A DNA stretch of 50,790 nt from positions 1 through 50,790 of the forward strand of contig PUMT01000191.1 of assembly GCA_003551495.1 (NCBI GenBank), in the 5' to 3' direction. Each line of letters opens with the position of its first letter. Position 1 is the first letter of the stretch. This document shows positions 38,440-47,678 of this stretch, piece by piece. The notes under the pieces are model-generated. The model saw nothing but the letters and a program-made list of their open reading frames with translations. It was not told the DNA's origin and searched no databases. The stretch comes from Bacteroidota bacterium (GTDB lineage Bacteria; Bacteroidota; Bacteroidia; Bacteroidales; PUMT01). A program made the position numbers and the translations under genes.

Positions 38440-39474
38440 TCAGTTTACTTCAAAAGTTTCACCGCTGTTTAGCAGGTCGTTGACACACTTTATCCCTGAA
38501 GTTTCTTTGGCTGATCTTATCTGTTCTTCCATAAGGTAATCATATGTATCGAATTTTGCAGCCCTGATAACACCAAATGCCCGCGGCATTTCCGGCGGAC
38601 GCATATACCCCAGCATCCTGTGAATACCCGGGTCGGGATTGTACTGGTCGTGTATCAATATCATATCGTCATCTTCCTTGTTCTCCCCAACTTTTACAAT
38701 CTGGAGCCTGTTTTCTTTCAAAATTATTCCCTTGCTGTTATCTTTCCCGAACAACATAGGCTCTCCGTGCTTAAGGTTGATCTGGTATTCATCCTTGTGC
38801 TCCTTGTCTGTGAGATATGAGAAGGCCTTGTCGGCAAATATTATACAATTCTGAAGTATCTCAACAACAGCGGTACCATCGTGTTTGGATGATTCCTCAA
38901 CAACCTCGGTCATCATCCTGACGTTTGAATCAAGTACCCTGGCAAAGAATGTTCCCATTGACCCCATTACCAGTCCTGCAGGATTAAAGGGATGCTCAAT
39001 TGTGCCATGCGGGGATGTTCTGGTTACTTCACCCTTTGGTGTTGTAGGCGAATACTGTCCTTTGGTAAGTCCGTATATCTGGTTGTTAAAAAGTAGTATG
39101 TTTATATCAATATTCCGCCTAATAGTGTGGATGAAATGATTGCCGCCGATGGCCATAGAATCCCCGTCACCTGTTGTAACCCAAACACTCAGTCCGGTAT
39201 TGGCAATTTTTACACCCGATGCAATTGCATTAGCCCTGCCGTGAATCCCGTGTATCCCATAAGTGTTAATGTAATACGGGAATCTTGATGAGCAGCCGAT
39301 ACCCGAAACAAAGGTGAAGTTTTCCTTTCTGAAACCCGTTTCAGGAAATGCCTTTTCCACGGCTTTCAAAATGGCGTGTCCGCCGCAACCGGGACACCAT
39401 TTTACTATCTGGTCACTTACAAAATCTTCTTTGGTAAGCGGTACTTCTGAAAGTGGAACTCTTTTTATGGACAT
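38440..39474 (-). CDS. korB: 2-oxoacid:ferredoxin oxidoreductase, beta subunit
   Basis: KorB with KorA oxidatively decarboxylates a 2-oxoacid, probably 2-oxoglutarate, to acyl-CoA and reduces ferredoxin; the reverse fixes CO2. The 344-residue product carries the ThDP motif GDGDSMAIGGNHF (103-114) and NNQIYGLTKGQYSPT. Fe-S ligands are Cys27 and Cys30 (KWCPGCGGH), Cys61 (GIGCSSRFP) and a fourth Cys in EILQNC. It starts 4 bases after korA. Substrate is inferred from similarity to KorB; other 2-oxoacids are possible. Confidence 0.94.
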   Translation of the reverse strand: MSIKRVPLSEVPLTKEDFVSDQIVKWCPGCGGHAILKAVEKAFPETGFRKENFTFVSGIGCSSRFPYYINTYGIHGIHGRANAIASGVKIANTGLSVWVTTGDGDSMAIGGNHFIHTIRRNIDINILLFNNQIYGLTKGQYSPTTPKGEVTRTSPHGTIEHPFNPAGLVMGSMGTFFARVLDSNVRMMTEVVEESSKHDGTAVVEILQNCIIFADKAFSYLTDKEHKDEYQINLKHGEPMLFGKDNSKGIILKENRLQIVKVGENKEDDDMILIHDQYNPDPGIHRMLGYMRPPEMPRAFGVIRAAKFDTYDYLMEEQIRSAKETSGIKCVNDLLNSGETFEVN

Positions 39475-39478
39475 AGTA

Positions 39479-41326
39479 TTATTTCTCCTCTAATATTTCG
39501 TTAAATTTTTCTTTTAATTCATGAACAACAAATGGCAAGCCTTGTATTTTGTTGTATTGAAGATACTTGTATTCAGGATGCTCAATTTTTAAATGCTTGA
39601 CAAACTGCCCTGCATTTAGTTCGCAAACTATTATCTTTTTGAAATTCCTGAAAATTTCGCCCGTATTTTTCGGCAAGGGTTTTATATAGTGAAAATGGGT
39701 TTGCGAAACCTTTTTTCCTTCATTTTGCAGTTCTTTCACGGCTGTGTGTATAGGACCGTATGTGCTTCCCCATCCAACAACAAGCAGGTCACCCGAGTCT
39801 TCACCAGTAACTGTTTGATCAGGAATATAGTTTTCAACCCGTTTTACCTTGTCCTCCCGCAGCTTAGTCATCAACTCGTGGTTAATAGGATCGGTTGTCG
39901 GATTACCTTCAATATTGAATTTTTCAAGTCCGCCAATACGGTGCCTTAAACCTTCGGTTCCCGGTATTGCCCATTTCCTGGCAAGTGTAACAGGATCCCG
40001 TGCATATGGTTTGTATTCCGGATCATTAGGCTTTGCAATTGGCGGATTTATATCTGGCAGGTTTTCTACATCCGGAATGCGGAAAAGTTCGGAGCCGTTG
40101 CCAAGATACCCTTCAGTCAGCAAAACAACCGGGGTCATATGTTCCATTGACAGCTTGCACGCCTCATATGCATAATAAAAGCAGTTTGCCGGTGAGGAAG
40201 CTGAAATTACAATTACAGGACATTCCCCGTTACGGCCGTAGAGGGCTTGCAACAGATCGGACTGTTCTGATTTTGTAGGCATTCCGGTTGAAGGTCCTGC
40301 CCTTTGAACATTGACAATGACCAACGGTAGTTCTGTTATAACAGCCAGTCCTATCGCTTCACTTTTAAGTGAAAAGCCGGGTCCGGAAGTGGTTGTGACT
40401 GCAAGTGATCCGGAGTAGCTGGCACCTATGGCCGAACAGATGCCTGCAATTTCATCTTCGGCCTGAAATACTTTGGCACCCAGAGATTTGTGCAGGGCAA
40501 ACTCTATTAGTATTTCAGTTGCAGGAGTAATTGGGTATGATCCAAGGAAAAGCTCGCGACCGGAACGTTCTGCTGCTGCCAGACAACCCCATGCAGTTGC
40601 TACATTTCCCGTGACATTACGATACCTTCCTTTTGGGAGATCAGCCTTGGGAACAAAAAAAGTGGTTTCAAAAAGTTCGTTTTCCCTTGCAAATTCGTAA
40701 CCTGCAGCAAGTGTTCTCCTGTTGCTTTCAACAATAATATCCTTTCCGGAGAACTTATTTTCTATGAACTTGTAGGTTGAGTTTATATCCAGGTTAAAAA
40801 GATAGCCTGTAATTCCAAGTGCAACCATGTTTTTGCTTCTCGTAGCCGCTTTTGCAGACAAGGAAAGATCGGAAAGGCTCTCTTTGGCTATGGTTGAGAT
40901 AGGGGCCTCCACCACCTTATAATCTTTCAGGCTGTTGTTCTCGAGTGGATTTTCCTCATAGCCCGATTTATCAAGCGCTTTCTTATCGAAAGCATCAACA
41001 TCTACAATAATAATCCCGTTCTTTTTAACCCACTTGAGATTGGCTTTAAGTGAAGCGGGGTTCATTGCAACAAGCACATCACAAAAATCGCCTGATGAGT
41101 TAATTTTAATACTGCCAATTTGTACCTGAAATCCTGAAACCCCGAAAATTGTGTTATGGGGCGCCCTGATTTCAGCAGGATAATCGGGGAATGTGGCAAG
41201 ATCATTTCCGAATAACGCAGCTGTATCTGAAAAGAGAGTACCGGTCAGCTGCATTCCGTCGCCGGAGTCGCCAACGAACTTGATAACTGCCGATTCCTTT
41301 TCTGTAACGTTATTGTTTTTGCTCAT
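39479..41326 (-). CDS. korA: 2-oxoacid:ferredoxin oxidoreductase, fused gamma-alpha subunit
   Basis: The 615-residue product joins a gamma domain (about 12-200; VGDSGDGMQLTGTLFSDTAA, then PDYPAEIRAP) to an alpha domain (about 220-615; ELFLGSYPITPATEI, then AEDEIAGICSAIGASYSG, TTSGPGFSLKSEAIGLA and RAGPSTGMPTKSEQSDL). This fused form is the usual one in Bacteroidetes and works with KorB in anaerobic carbon metabolism. There is no delta ferredoxin domain. The 4-base gap to korB indicates one operon. Confidence 0.94.
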   Translation of the reverse strand: MSKNNNVTEKESAVIKFVGDSGDGMQLTGTLFSDTAALFGNDLATFPDYPAEIRAPHNTIFGVSGFQVQIGSIKINSSGDFCDVLVAMNPASLKANLKWVKKNGIIIVDVDAFDKKALDKSGYEENPLENNSLKDYKVVEAPISTIAKESLSDLSLSAKAATRSKNMVALGITGYLFNLDINSTYKFIENKFSGKDIIVESNRRTLAAGYEFARENELFETTFFVPKADLPKGRYRNVTGNVATAWGCLAAAERSGRELFLGSYPITPATEILIEFALHKSLGAKVFQAEDEIAGICSAIGASYSGSLAVTTTSGPGFSLKSEAIGLAVITELPLVIVNVQRAGPSTGMPTKSEQSDLLQALYGRNGECPVIVISASSPANCFYYAYEACKLSMEHMTPVVLLTEGYLGNGSELFRIPDVENLPDINPPIAKPNDPEYKPYARDPVTLARKWAIPGTEGLRHRIGGLEKFNIEGNPTTDPINHELMTKLREDKVKRVENYIPDQTVTGEDSGDLLVVGWGSTYGPIHTAVKELQNEGKKVSQTHFHYIKPLPKNTGEIFRNFKKIIVCELNAGQFVKHLKIEHPEYKYLQYNKIQGLPFVVHELKEKFNEILEEK

Positions 41327-41723
41327 TTTTGAAATAAATTATAAATAAGTTAATAATCTGTTAGTTGGGTTTAAAATATAGCATATAATAGCATATTCAT
41401 TTTAATGAAACACAAGCCAAGAAGTAATAACACCGGACAAAAAAGGAGGTTTGTAAAAAAGTGTTGCCTTCACTATAACATATCATCGCATATAATAAGC
41501 TTTATATGCAATGCAATTTTTGCAAACCCGGTTTTTGAAATTTATAATAAAGTGTATTACAAGTCACAAAGTTAATATTTTCTGCAATACTAAATAAGAA
41601 AAATCGTATTTTTCAAAATGCTTAATAAAAAGATTAAAAGTGTAACTTAGCGGCATGGTTTAAGGCAGTTTTTGTAACCTTCAAGTAATACTAATCACAT
41701 CCTTACTGAAATAAATATAATAT
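41327..41723. other. AT-rich regulatory spacer between korA and the carbonic anhydrase homologue
   Basis: Notable content: GCATATAATA at 41381-41390 and again at 41488-41497; a perfect 8-bp inverted repeat GCATATAA/TTATATGC (41488-41495 and 41502-41509); TAACTTTG on the minus strand (41574-41567), an exact -7 element for korA but without a matching -33; TAACTTAG on the plus strand (41643-41650). A 56-codon frame lies inside (next entry). Confidence 0.45.
41405..41575 (+). CDS. Possible 56-residue small protein, unrecognised
   Basis: An open frame starts at ATG 41405 (MKHKPRSNNTGQKRRFVKK) and ends at TAA 41573. The first third is very basic, and the middle is hydrophobic with four cysteines. 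I do not recognise it. It lies entirely in a spacer with repeats and a candidate korA promoter, and chance frames of this size are common in AT-rich DNA, so it may not be real. Confidence 0.15.
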   Translation: MKHKPRSNNTGQKRRFVKKCCLHYNISSHIISFICNAIFANPVFEIYNKVYYKSQS

Positions 41724-42239
41724 ATGGCACTGATCAGGGAAGTGAGGGGGTTTACCCCGCAAATCGGGAACAACTGTTTTCTTGCAGAAAACTGCACTTT
41801 GGTCGGAGACATTGTGATAGGCGATTACTGCAGCATCTGGTATAATACCGTTATCAGGGGGGATGTGAACTCCATCAGGATAGGCGACAGGGTTAATATT
41901 CAGGATAACAGTGTGTTGCACTGCACCTATGGTGAGACAACCGTAACTATAGGCGACAATGTTTCAGCCGGGCATAATGTAATTATACATGGCGCTGAAA
42001 TAGCAAGCAATGTACTTATCGGGATGGGGGCAATACTTATGGACAAAGTCACTGTTGGGGAAAACTCAATCATTGCTGCCGGCTCGGTAGTTCTGGAAGG
42101 AACTGTGATAGAGCCGGGCTCAGTATTCGGGGGAGTACCCGCAAGATTCATCAAAAAGGTTGACAAAAGCAAGGCAAGGGAACAGATAATGCAAATTGCT
42201 TCTAAATATACTGCTTATACCAAATGGTACCTGAAATGA
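41724..42239 (+). CDS. Gamma-class carbonic anhydrase family protein (hexapeptide repeat)
   Basis: The 171-residue product is a left-handed beta-helix made of hexapeptide repeats. The three zinc ligands of the gamma-carbonic-anhydrase family are present: His66 (VLHCTYG), His84 (SAGHNV) and His89 (IIHG). The Arg and Asp of IRGDVNSI, near the start of the helix, match Cam and YrdA/PaaY. Activity as a carbonic anhydrase is not certain, since many YrdA-type members have not been shown to be active. It ends 7 bases before the convergent murI stop. Confidence 0.9.
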   Translation: MALIREVRGFTPQIGNNCFLAENCTLVGDIVIGDYCSIWYNTVIRGDVNSIRIGDRVNIQDNSVLHCTYGETTVTIGDNVSAGHNVIIHGAEIASNVLIGMGAILMDKVTVGENSIIAAGSVVLEGTVIEPGSVFGGVPARFIKKVDKSKAREQIMQIASKYTAYTKWYLK

Positions 42240-42246
42240 CACCGGG

Positions 42247-43059
42247 TCACTTCCAGATGTCAGATTTTAAAAGATTGATACTGCTGTCAAAAAACATTCT
42301 TCCAATTTTCCCGAAATAATCGGTAAAATCTGATACAAAAAAAAGATCCTCATCCTGCCTGCTGCCTGCCAGAAGATTTTCGGATGCCAGCTTTTCTTTA
42401 AGATGACGTGCTACAATTTCAGCCGAATCAATTACCTCAACCCGGAAATCGTAGTACTTGCGTATCTGGTTCCTGATTATCGGATAATGAGTGCACCCAA
42501 GGATCATAACCTCAATTCCTTCGAGCAGTTCATTCGAGAGATACGTCCTGATAATGGCATTGCTTATATCATCATATATGAAACCTTCCTCTATCATCGG
42601 CACAAGGAGGGGTGCAGCCATCGATACAACCTCTGCGCCAGGGTTTTTTTCACGAATCTTGAGCGTATAGGTATTACTGTTAATTGTGTTCTTGGTTCCT
42701 ATAACACCAATCTTTGAAGCAGGAAATTTTTCTGTAACATAACTTACTACAGGGTCGATCACATCAATTACAAGGGCTTTGTCACCGAAAATCCTGTGCA
42801 GTTCAGTAAAGGCTGTTGCGGAGGCAGTATTACAAGCCACAAGAATGGTTTTGCAGTTGTAGGTAAGAAGGAAATCTGCTATTTTCCGGGAATAATAAAT
42901 AATTGAATCAGCTGATTTGTCACCGTACGGCAGGTGTGCAGTGTCTCCAAAATAGATGATCCGTTCATCAGGCAGAAGCTGCTTAATAGCCGAAGCAACA
43001 GTAAGTCCCCCCAAACCCGAATCAAATATGCCGAGTGGTTGATTTGGCTCTAATTCCAT
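42247..43059 (-). CDS. murI: Glutamate racemase
   Basis: MurI makes D-glutamate for peptidoglycan. The 270-residue product has GIFDSGLGGLTV with Asp13, and the two catalytic cysteines Cys76 (VACNTASA) and Cys189 (LGCTHYP). It is convergent with the carbonic anhydrase homologue. It lies after the terminator of the bamA-skp operon, so it needs its own promoter or read-through; none was recognised. The palindrome GTCAAATTTGAC (43123-43134) lies 64 bases upstream. Confidence 0.96.
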   Translation of the reverse strand: MELEPNQPLGIFDSGLGGLTVASAIKQLLPDERIIYFGDTAHLPYGDKSADSIIYYSRKIADFLLTYNCKTILVACNTASATAFTELHRIFGDKALVIDVIDPVVSYVTEKFPASKIGVIGTKNTINSNTYTLKIREKNPGAEVVSMAAPLLVPMIEEGFIYDDISNAIIRTYLSNELLEGIEVMILGCTHYPIIRNQIRKYYDFRVEVIDSAEIVARHLKEKLASENLLAGSRQDEDLFFVSDFTDYFGKIGRMFFDSSINLLKSDIWK

Positions 43060-43146
43060 TACTGTTGGGTAAATTATACATTTAATTGAACTGCAGCAAA
43101 GAAAAGCAAATTAATTGTTATAGTCAAATTTGACTGGTTGTGCAGA

Positions 43147-43181
43147 AATAAAAAAATACCATCCTTTCGGGGATGGTATTT
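43147..43181 (-). terminator. Intrinsic terminator of the bamA-skp operon
   Basis: A perfect 11-bp stem, AAATACCATCC (43154-43164) and GGATGGTATTT (43171-43181), with loop TTTCGG. On the minus strand it is followed by TTTTTTTATTT (through 43147), so it ends transcripts coming from the skp genes. It lies 24 bases past the stop of the second skp gene. Confidence 0.92.
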
Positions 43182-43204
43182 TATCTGAGACTTATCAGAG
43201 TGGC

Positions 43205-43726
43205 TTATTCAATTCCCAGCTCACGTTTGACAAGCGGCTGGATATTAATGCTCTGATCGCCATAATACAATAGTGAGTTGCCGCTGATGTCGAATACATA
43301 AATCAAGCCTTCCTCTTCAGCAACTTTTGTGATAGCCCTCTCAATTTTATCGAAAATAGGCTGCAGCAGCTCCATTTGCTTTCTTTGTAGATCATCCTGT
43401 GCAGTCATCTGGAACTGTCTTATCCTCTCCTGAATTTCGTTCAGCTCCCTTTCCCTCATCTGCTTTACAAGAGATGTGAGAGTGTCCTGCTGTTCTGTAA
43501 ATTGCTGAAGCTTCTGGTTGAATTCAACCTGCATCTGCTCCAATTGTTCTATAAGCTTTTCTTCTTCCCGCTGTAATTCTCTTTGTGCCTGAGCTCTTTC
43601 AGGCATTTCCCTTAGCAGTTCATTTGAGTTTATGTGTCCGAATTTAAGGTCCTGCTGAGCAAAAACTCCTGCTCCTGTCATTAATAATAATGCAGAAAGG
43701 AATAACGGTTTTAAATACTTTTTCAT
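43205..43726 (-). CDS. Skp/OmpH-family periplasmic chaperone (second copy)
   Basis: The 173-residue product has a signal peptide (MKKYLKPLFLSALLLMTGAG, ending VFAQ) and a long coiled-coil mature part with KFGHINSNELLREMPE near the start. The C-terminal strand region contains LIYVFDISGNSLLYYGDQS. Skp trimers hold unfolded outer-membrane proteins for BamA. It is the last gene of the operon, 155 bases after the first Skp gene and just before the terminator. Confidence 0.92.
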   Translation of the reverse strand: MKKYLKPLFLSALLLMTGAGVFAQQDLKFGHINSNELLREMPERAQAQRELQREEEKLIEQLEQMQVEFNQKLQQFTEQQDTLTSLVKQMRERELNEIQERIRQFQMTAQDDLQRKQMELLQPIFDKIERAITKVAEEEGLIYVFDISGNSLLYYGDQSINIQPLVKRELGIE

Positions 43727-43767
43727 GCTTTTAAAAATAATAGTTAAAAAGGTTAATATTCAGTTAG

Positions 43768-43785
43768 TTAATTGTTGACAATTAA
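43768..43785. promoter_or_regulatory. 18-base palindrome between the two skp genes
   Basis: TTAATTGT, two bases, then ACAATTAA form a perfect palindrome 42 bases upstream of the second skp start. Its position in the 155-base spacer suggests a possible operator, but no full promoter was recognised beside it, and AT-rich palindromes can occur by chance. Confidence 0.3.
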
Positions 43786-43881
43786 AAAATTATAGTACAT
43801 CTTAATGCAACATTTTACATATGCCGGCTGGATTAACGTTAAAACTTAAAATAATATCTTTGTGTTAACTATTTTCAATCC

Positions 43882-44391
43882 TTAATACCCCAGTTTTGAA
43901 AGAACTTCATCACTGAGGTCGTATCTGGGATTGGTGTAAAGCAGGGTGGGAGAATTTGCCATATCAAATATTACGGCATAATTTCCCTCTTCAGCTATAT
44001 TAGCCACGGCATTGTACACCTGATCCTGAATAGGCCCTATCAGCTCTTCCTGCTTCTTCTCCATTTCACCTTCAGGTCCGAAATACTTGTGTTGCAGCTT
44101 TTTGGCATCTGCTTCCAGGTTTATAATTTCTTCCTCCCTTTTTTTTCTCATCTCTTCAGACATCAGTGCCCTTTGAGACTGAAAATCGCGATACAGCTGT
44201 TCTATCCTGCCGTATATATTCTCGATCTCCTTTTCCCAGCCTTCGATCAACTCTTCCAGCTGCTCCTGGGCGGCCCTGTAAGCCGGAATACTGTTGAGGA
44301 TATAATCTGTATCAACAAATGCATAACGCTGGGCAAAAGAAACCTGTGCAGCTGCAAACAGAACTGTTAAGATCAGGAGTGTTTTTTTCAT
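43882..44391 (-). CDS. Skp/OmpH-family periplasmic chaperone (first copy)
   Basis: The 169-residue product has a signal peptide (MKKTLLILTVLFAAAQVSFA) and a coiled-coil mature domain starting RYAFVDTDYILNSIPAYRAA. The C-terminal region NYAVIFDMANSPTLLYTNP matches the family. It starts 23 bases after bamA, the standard bamA-skp arrangement. The two copies differ clearly in sequence, so they are old paralogues, not a recent duplication. Confidence 0.92.
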   Translation of the reverse strand: MKKTLLILTVLFAAAQVSFAQRYAFVDTDYILNSIPAYRAAQEQLEELIEGWEKEIENIYGRIEQLYRDFQSQRALMSEEMRKKREEEIINLEADAKKLQHKYFGPEGEMEKKQEELIGPIQDQVYNAVANIAEEGNYAVIFDMANSPTLLYTNPRYDLSDEVLSKLGY

Positions 44392-44414
44392 TGCTCAATA
44401 TTTAGGTTAAAAAA

Positions 44415-46895
44415 CTAAAATTGTTGTCCCAGAACAAAGTGAATCTGTCCTTTATTGGCTCCCGGCCTGTGTGGTATCTCATCAAATCCGTAACCCCAGT
44501 CAACACCAAGCATTCCGAACATTGGCAGAAAAGCTCTTACTCCTATACCTGCCGAACGCTTAATGGAAAAGGGCTGGAATTCCCTTGTGCTGTACCAGGC
44601 ATTACCGCCTTCGATAAACCCAAGAAGATAAATGGTTGCCTGAGGATTCAGGGAAAGTGGATACCTGAGTTCCATAGTGAACTTATTGTAAAGGTTACCT
44701 GCTTTACTGCCATCCCTTATAGGGGTCAGCGAACCGTTTTCATAACCCCTTAAGGCAATGGTTTCTCTTCCGTAAAGGTTGTAACCGGTCATTCCGTCGC
44801 CGCCAAGATCAAATCCCTCGAAGGGAGAGGGGCCAATATCGCTGTTATAATACCCCAGGATACCAAACTGTGCTCCGGAATAAAATACCAGGTCGCCTAT
44901 TATTCTTGAATACCATTTCCCTTCAAAAGTCCATTTATGGTATTCAATCCACCTGTACTTCTCATGAGGTTCCATCTGACTGTAGTCCTTGTCGTTCATA
45001 AGTGAATACGGAGGAGTCATCTGCAAGGTAAGATTGAAAGTATTTCCTCTTCTTGGATATATAGGCTGGTCAATTGAGTTTCTTCCGAAAGATGTCTTAA
45101 AACTAAGGTTATTTGACTGTCCGTCAGAGAAAAGGAAATAACCTGTCCACTCATTCAGACTGTACCTTTGAAAACTTATTTCATTATAAAGTGTAAAGAA
45201 GTCATCCGGCCAGTCGAGTCGCTGTCCGAATCCTACAGATGCTCCTGATATTTTAATGGATGCGCCTTCTTCCACTGTACGGTCCCATATATCCGTCTGA
45301 ATTGTATGGAAAGCAGAAAGAGAAAGCGAATTGGGATTTATTCCGCCAACGTAGGGTTCAATGAAGCTGATATTATAAGCCTGGTAATAGCTGCCGTTAG
45401 ACTGGGCGCGAATACTGAGGGTTTGCCCGTCTCCGGAAGGCAGAGGCCTCCAGGCATCCCTGTTGAGTATATTACTTGTGGAGAAATTATTGAAACGCAC
45501 CCCGAGTGTACCAATAAGCATGCCTGCCCCCCAGCCGCCTGATATTTCTAGCTGGTCATTTGCCTGTTCTTCAACAACATACTCTATGTCAACAGTCCCG
45601 TCATCAGGATTGGGTATAGGCCTTACATCCAGGGCTTCCGGATTAAAGTGGCCAAGATTGGCAAGTTCGCGCTGGCTTCTGATTATGGCTGACTTGCTGA
45701 AAAGCTGTCCGGGCTTTGTCCGCAATTCCCTGCGGATAACGTGTTCGTTGGTCTTATCATTACCGGTAATGATCACACGGTTTATCCTGGCCTGATCACC
45801 TTCCCTGATCCTCATTTCCAAATCAATTGAATCACCGTCAATTCGAGTTTCAACAGGAGTAACCTGAAAGAAAAGGTATCCGTCATCAAGGTAGAGGGAG
45901 CTTACAGAGTTATCAGCCAGCTGAAGCCTTTCGGTGAGCTTTGTTTGATTGTAAACTTCCCCCTTTTCTATGCCCAGGACAAAGTCAAGGTACTCCGAAG
46001 GGTACTTGGTGTTGCCCACCCATTCAACGTCCCTGAAGTAATACTTTTTTCCTTCTTCTATATCAATATCGATTTCAATCCTGTTGTCGCTTATAAAGTA
46101 TATCGAATCGGCAACTATTTTGGCATCCCTGTATCCGTTTTCATTATAAAAGGTGATAATTCTTTCGAGGTCCTTCTCGAAATCGGATCTGATATACCTT
46201 GAACGCCTGAAAATATTGATGAGGCTTCTCTTTCTGGTATCATCCATTGTACGTTCAAGCCGGAAATCAGAAAAAGCTTCGTTACCGTAAAAATTGATGT
46301 CGGCAATTCTCACCCTGTCATTTTTATCAATATCTATGTCAAGAATCACCCGGTTTGGCATTTCAGGATCGTCATTAACTTTTATCTCCACATCCGCGTT
46401 AAAGAAGCCTTTGGATTCAAGGAAATTGTCAATTGTTGTTTCTGCTTTGTTCAGGGTGTTGCGCGTTACCATAGTACCGCTCCTCAGGTTTAGCTTTTTG
46501 GTTAAGTCCTGTTCCTCAGATCTTCTTAATCCCTCAATACTGAATGTGGATAATCTGGGAGGCTCCTCAAGGTATATATCCAGGTAAATGTTATTGTTTT
46601 CAATTTTTGTTGCTTTAATCCTTACATCTGAAAACAACCCCTGGTTCCATAATTTTTCTATCGCACCTGATATAGCTTCTCCAGGAACGGTTATTCTGCT
46701 CCCCACCTCAAGACCGGATAATCCTATTACTACGTAATGATCCACGTAATTGACCCCGGATACTGTAATTCCGCCTATTGTGTATTCACGGGGCGAGGAG
46801 TAGTCCATTACAGGCGGGGATATCTGCTCCTCCTGGGCATTCAGTATCATGCCGCAAAAAACCAGAATCAGCAAAATACTAACTCTTTTCACCAT
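44415..46895 (-). CDS. bamA: Outer membrane protein assembly factor BamA
   Basis: BamA inserts beta-barrel proteins into the outer membrane. The 826-residue product has a signal peptide (about 1-20), about five POTRA domains (40-415; the fourth near FRDVEWVGNTKYPSEYLD) and a C-terminal 16-strand barrel (about 430-826). The loop-6 motif RGY lies at 716-718 (ALRGYENGS), and the protein ends in Phe, as expected for a BAM substrate. It lies 30 bases after uppS and 23 bases before skp. Confidence 0.96.
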   Translation of the reverse strand: MVKRVSILLILVFCGMILNAQEEQISPPVMDYSSPREYTIGGITVSGVNYVDHYVVIGLSGLEVGSRITVPGEAISGAIEKLWNQGLFSDVRIKATKIENNNIYLDIYLEEPPRLSTFSIEGLRRSEEQDLTKKLNLRSGTMVTRNTLNKAETTIDNFLESKGFFNADVEIKVNDDPEMPNRVILDIDIDKNDRVRIADINFYGNEAFSDFRLERTMDDTRKRSLINIFRRSRYIRSDFEKDLERIITFYNENGYRDAKIVADSIYFISDNRIEIDIDIEEGKKYYFRDVEWVGNTKYPSEYLDFVLGIEKGEVYNQTKLTERLQLADNSVSSLYLDDGYLFFQVTPVETRIDGDSIDLEMRIREGDQARINRVIITGNDKTNEHVIRRELRTKPGQLFSKSAIIRSQRELANLGHFNPEALDVRPIPNPDDGTVDIEYVVEEQANDQLEISGGWGAGMLIGTLGVRFNNFSTSNILNRDAWRPLPSGDGQTLSIRAQSNGSYYQAYNISFIEPYVGGINPNSLSLSAFHTIQTDIWDRTVEEGASIKISGASVGFGQRLDWPDDFFTLYNEISFQRYSLNEWTGYFLFSDGQSNNLSFKTSFGRNSIDQPIYPRRGNTFNLTLQMTPPYSLMNDKDYSQMEPHEKYRWIEYHKWTFEGKWYSRIIGDLVFYSGAQFGILGYYNSDIGPSPFEGFDLGGDGMTGYNLYGRETIALRGYENGSLTPIRDGSKAGNLYNKFTMELRYPLSLNPQATIYLLGFIEGGNAWYSTREFQPFSIKRSAGIGVRAFLPMFGMLGVDWGYGFDEIPHRPGANKGQIHFVLGQQF

Positions 46896-46925
46896 ACTCT
46901 ATCTTACTATTTGGTTAATATTACT

Positions 46926-47669
46926 TTATTTACATTGTTCACCAGTTTTCCCGAACCTTCTTTCCCTTTTCTGATAACTTATGATAGCTTCGTAAAAATC
47001 TTCCTTGCTAAAATCAGGCCAAAGTTTTTCTGTAAAGTATAATTCTGCATACGCTATTTGCCACAAGAGAAAATTACTGATCCTGAACTCGCCGCTCGTC
47101 CTTACAAGAAGTGCCGGATCCGGTATTCCTGCAGTCACCAGATACCTGGCAAAAACCTCTTCATTTATTTCCTTCAACTTCCCGGCATTGAAATCCTTGC
47201 AAATTTTTGCAGCGGCTTCAGCAATCTCCCATCTGGAACTGTAACTTAATGCAATAACGAGTGTTAAACCTGTATTATTTTTGGTAGCTTCTGTTACTTT
47301 TTGCAATTCACTTGTAATAGCCGAAGACATACAGTCAAGATCTCCGGTTATTAACAAACGGATGTTGTTCTTAATTAGTGTTTCAGACTCAGCTTTAATG
47401 GTTGATGCCATAAGGTCCATTAAAGCATCAATTTCTGCTTTTGGCCTGCACCAGTTTTCTTTAGAAAATGCAAAGAGTGTAAGGTATTTTATGCCCAGTT
47501 CCCCGGAGGCTTCTACAACATTGCGTACAGCTTTTATTCCCTGCTGATGTCCGAATATGCGTTCACTGCCCCTTCGCTTAGCCCAGCGGCCGTTACCATC
47601 CATAATTATGGCAACATGTTCAGGCAGCTTGCTGATTATTATTTTATCCTTCAGTGACATTTCGTTCAA
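46926..47669 (-). CDS. uppS: Isoprenyl transferase (undecaprenyl diphosphate synthase)
   Basis: UppS adds isopentenyl units in cis to make the C55 lipid carrier for peptidoglycan and other envelope polymers. The 247-residue product has the catalytic Asp24 in IIMDGNGRWAKRRG, then FGHQQG, TLFAFSKENWCRP and the end-region RTSGEFRISNFLLWQIAYAE. ATG 47669 is used; 47660 is also possible. It lies 9 bases after the upstream small barrel gene and 30 bases before bamA. Confidence 0.96.
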   Translation of the reverse strand: MNEMSLKDKIIISKLPEHVAIIMDGNGRWAKRRGSERIFGHQQGIKAVRNVVEASGELGIKYLTLFAFSKENWCRPKAEIDALMDLMASTIKAESETLIKNNIRLLITGDLDCMSSAITSELQKVTEATKNNTGLTLVIALSYSSRWEIAEAAAKICKDFNAGKLKEINEEVFARYLVTAGIPDPALLVRTSGEFRISNFLLWQIAYAELYFTEKLWPDFSKEDFYEAIISYQKRERRFGKTGEQCK

Positions 47670-47678
47670 ATGAGGTGG

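Noticed and set aside
38277-38483. 68-codon plus frame overlapping the end of korB
   Set aside because: It spans a hairpin cluster and runs into korB on the other strand; it has no recognised motif.
41443-41466. Perfect AAGGAGGT followed by a GTG
   Set aside because: The GTG opens only a five-codon frame, and this phylum makes little use of such sites; probably chance.
43855-43862. TATCTTTG on the plus strand
   Set aside because: It is an exact -7 match but has no -33 element and no plus-strand gene downstream.
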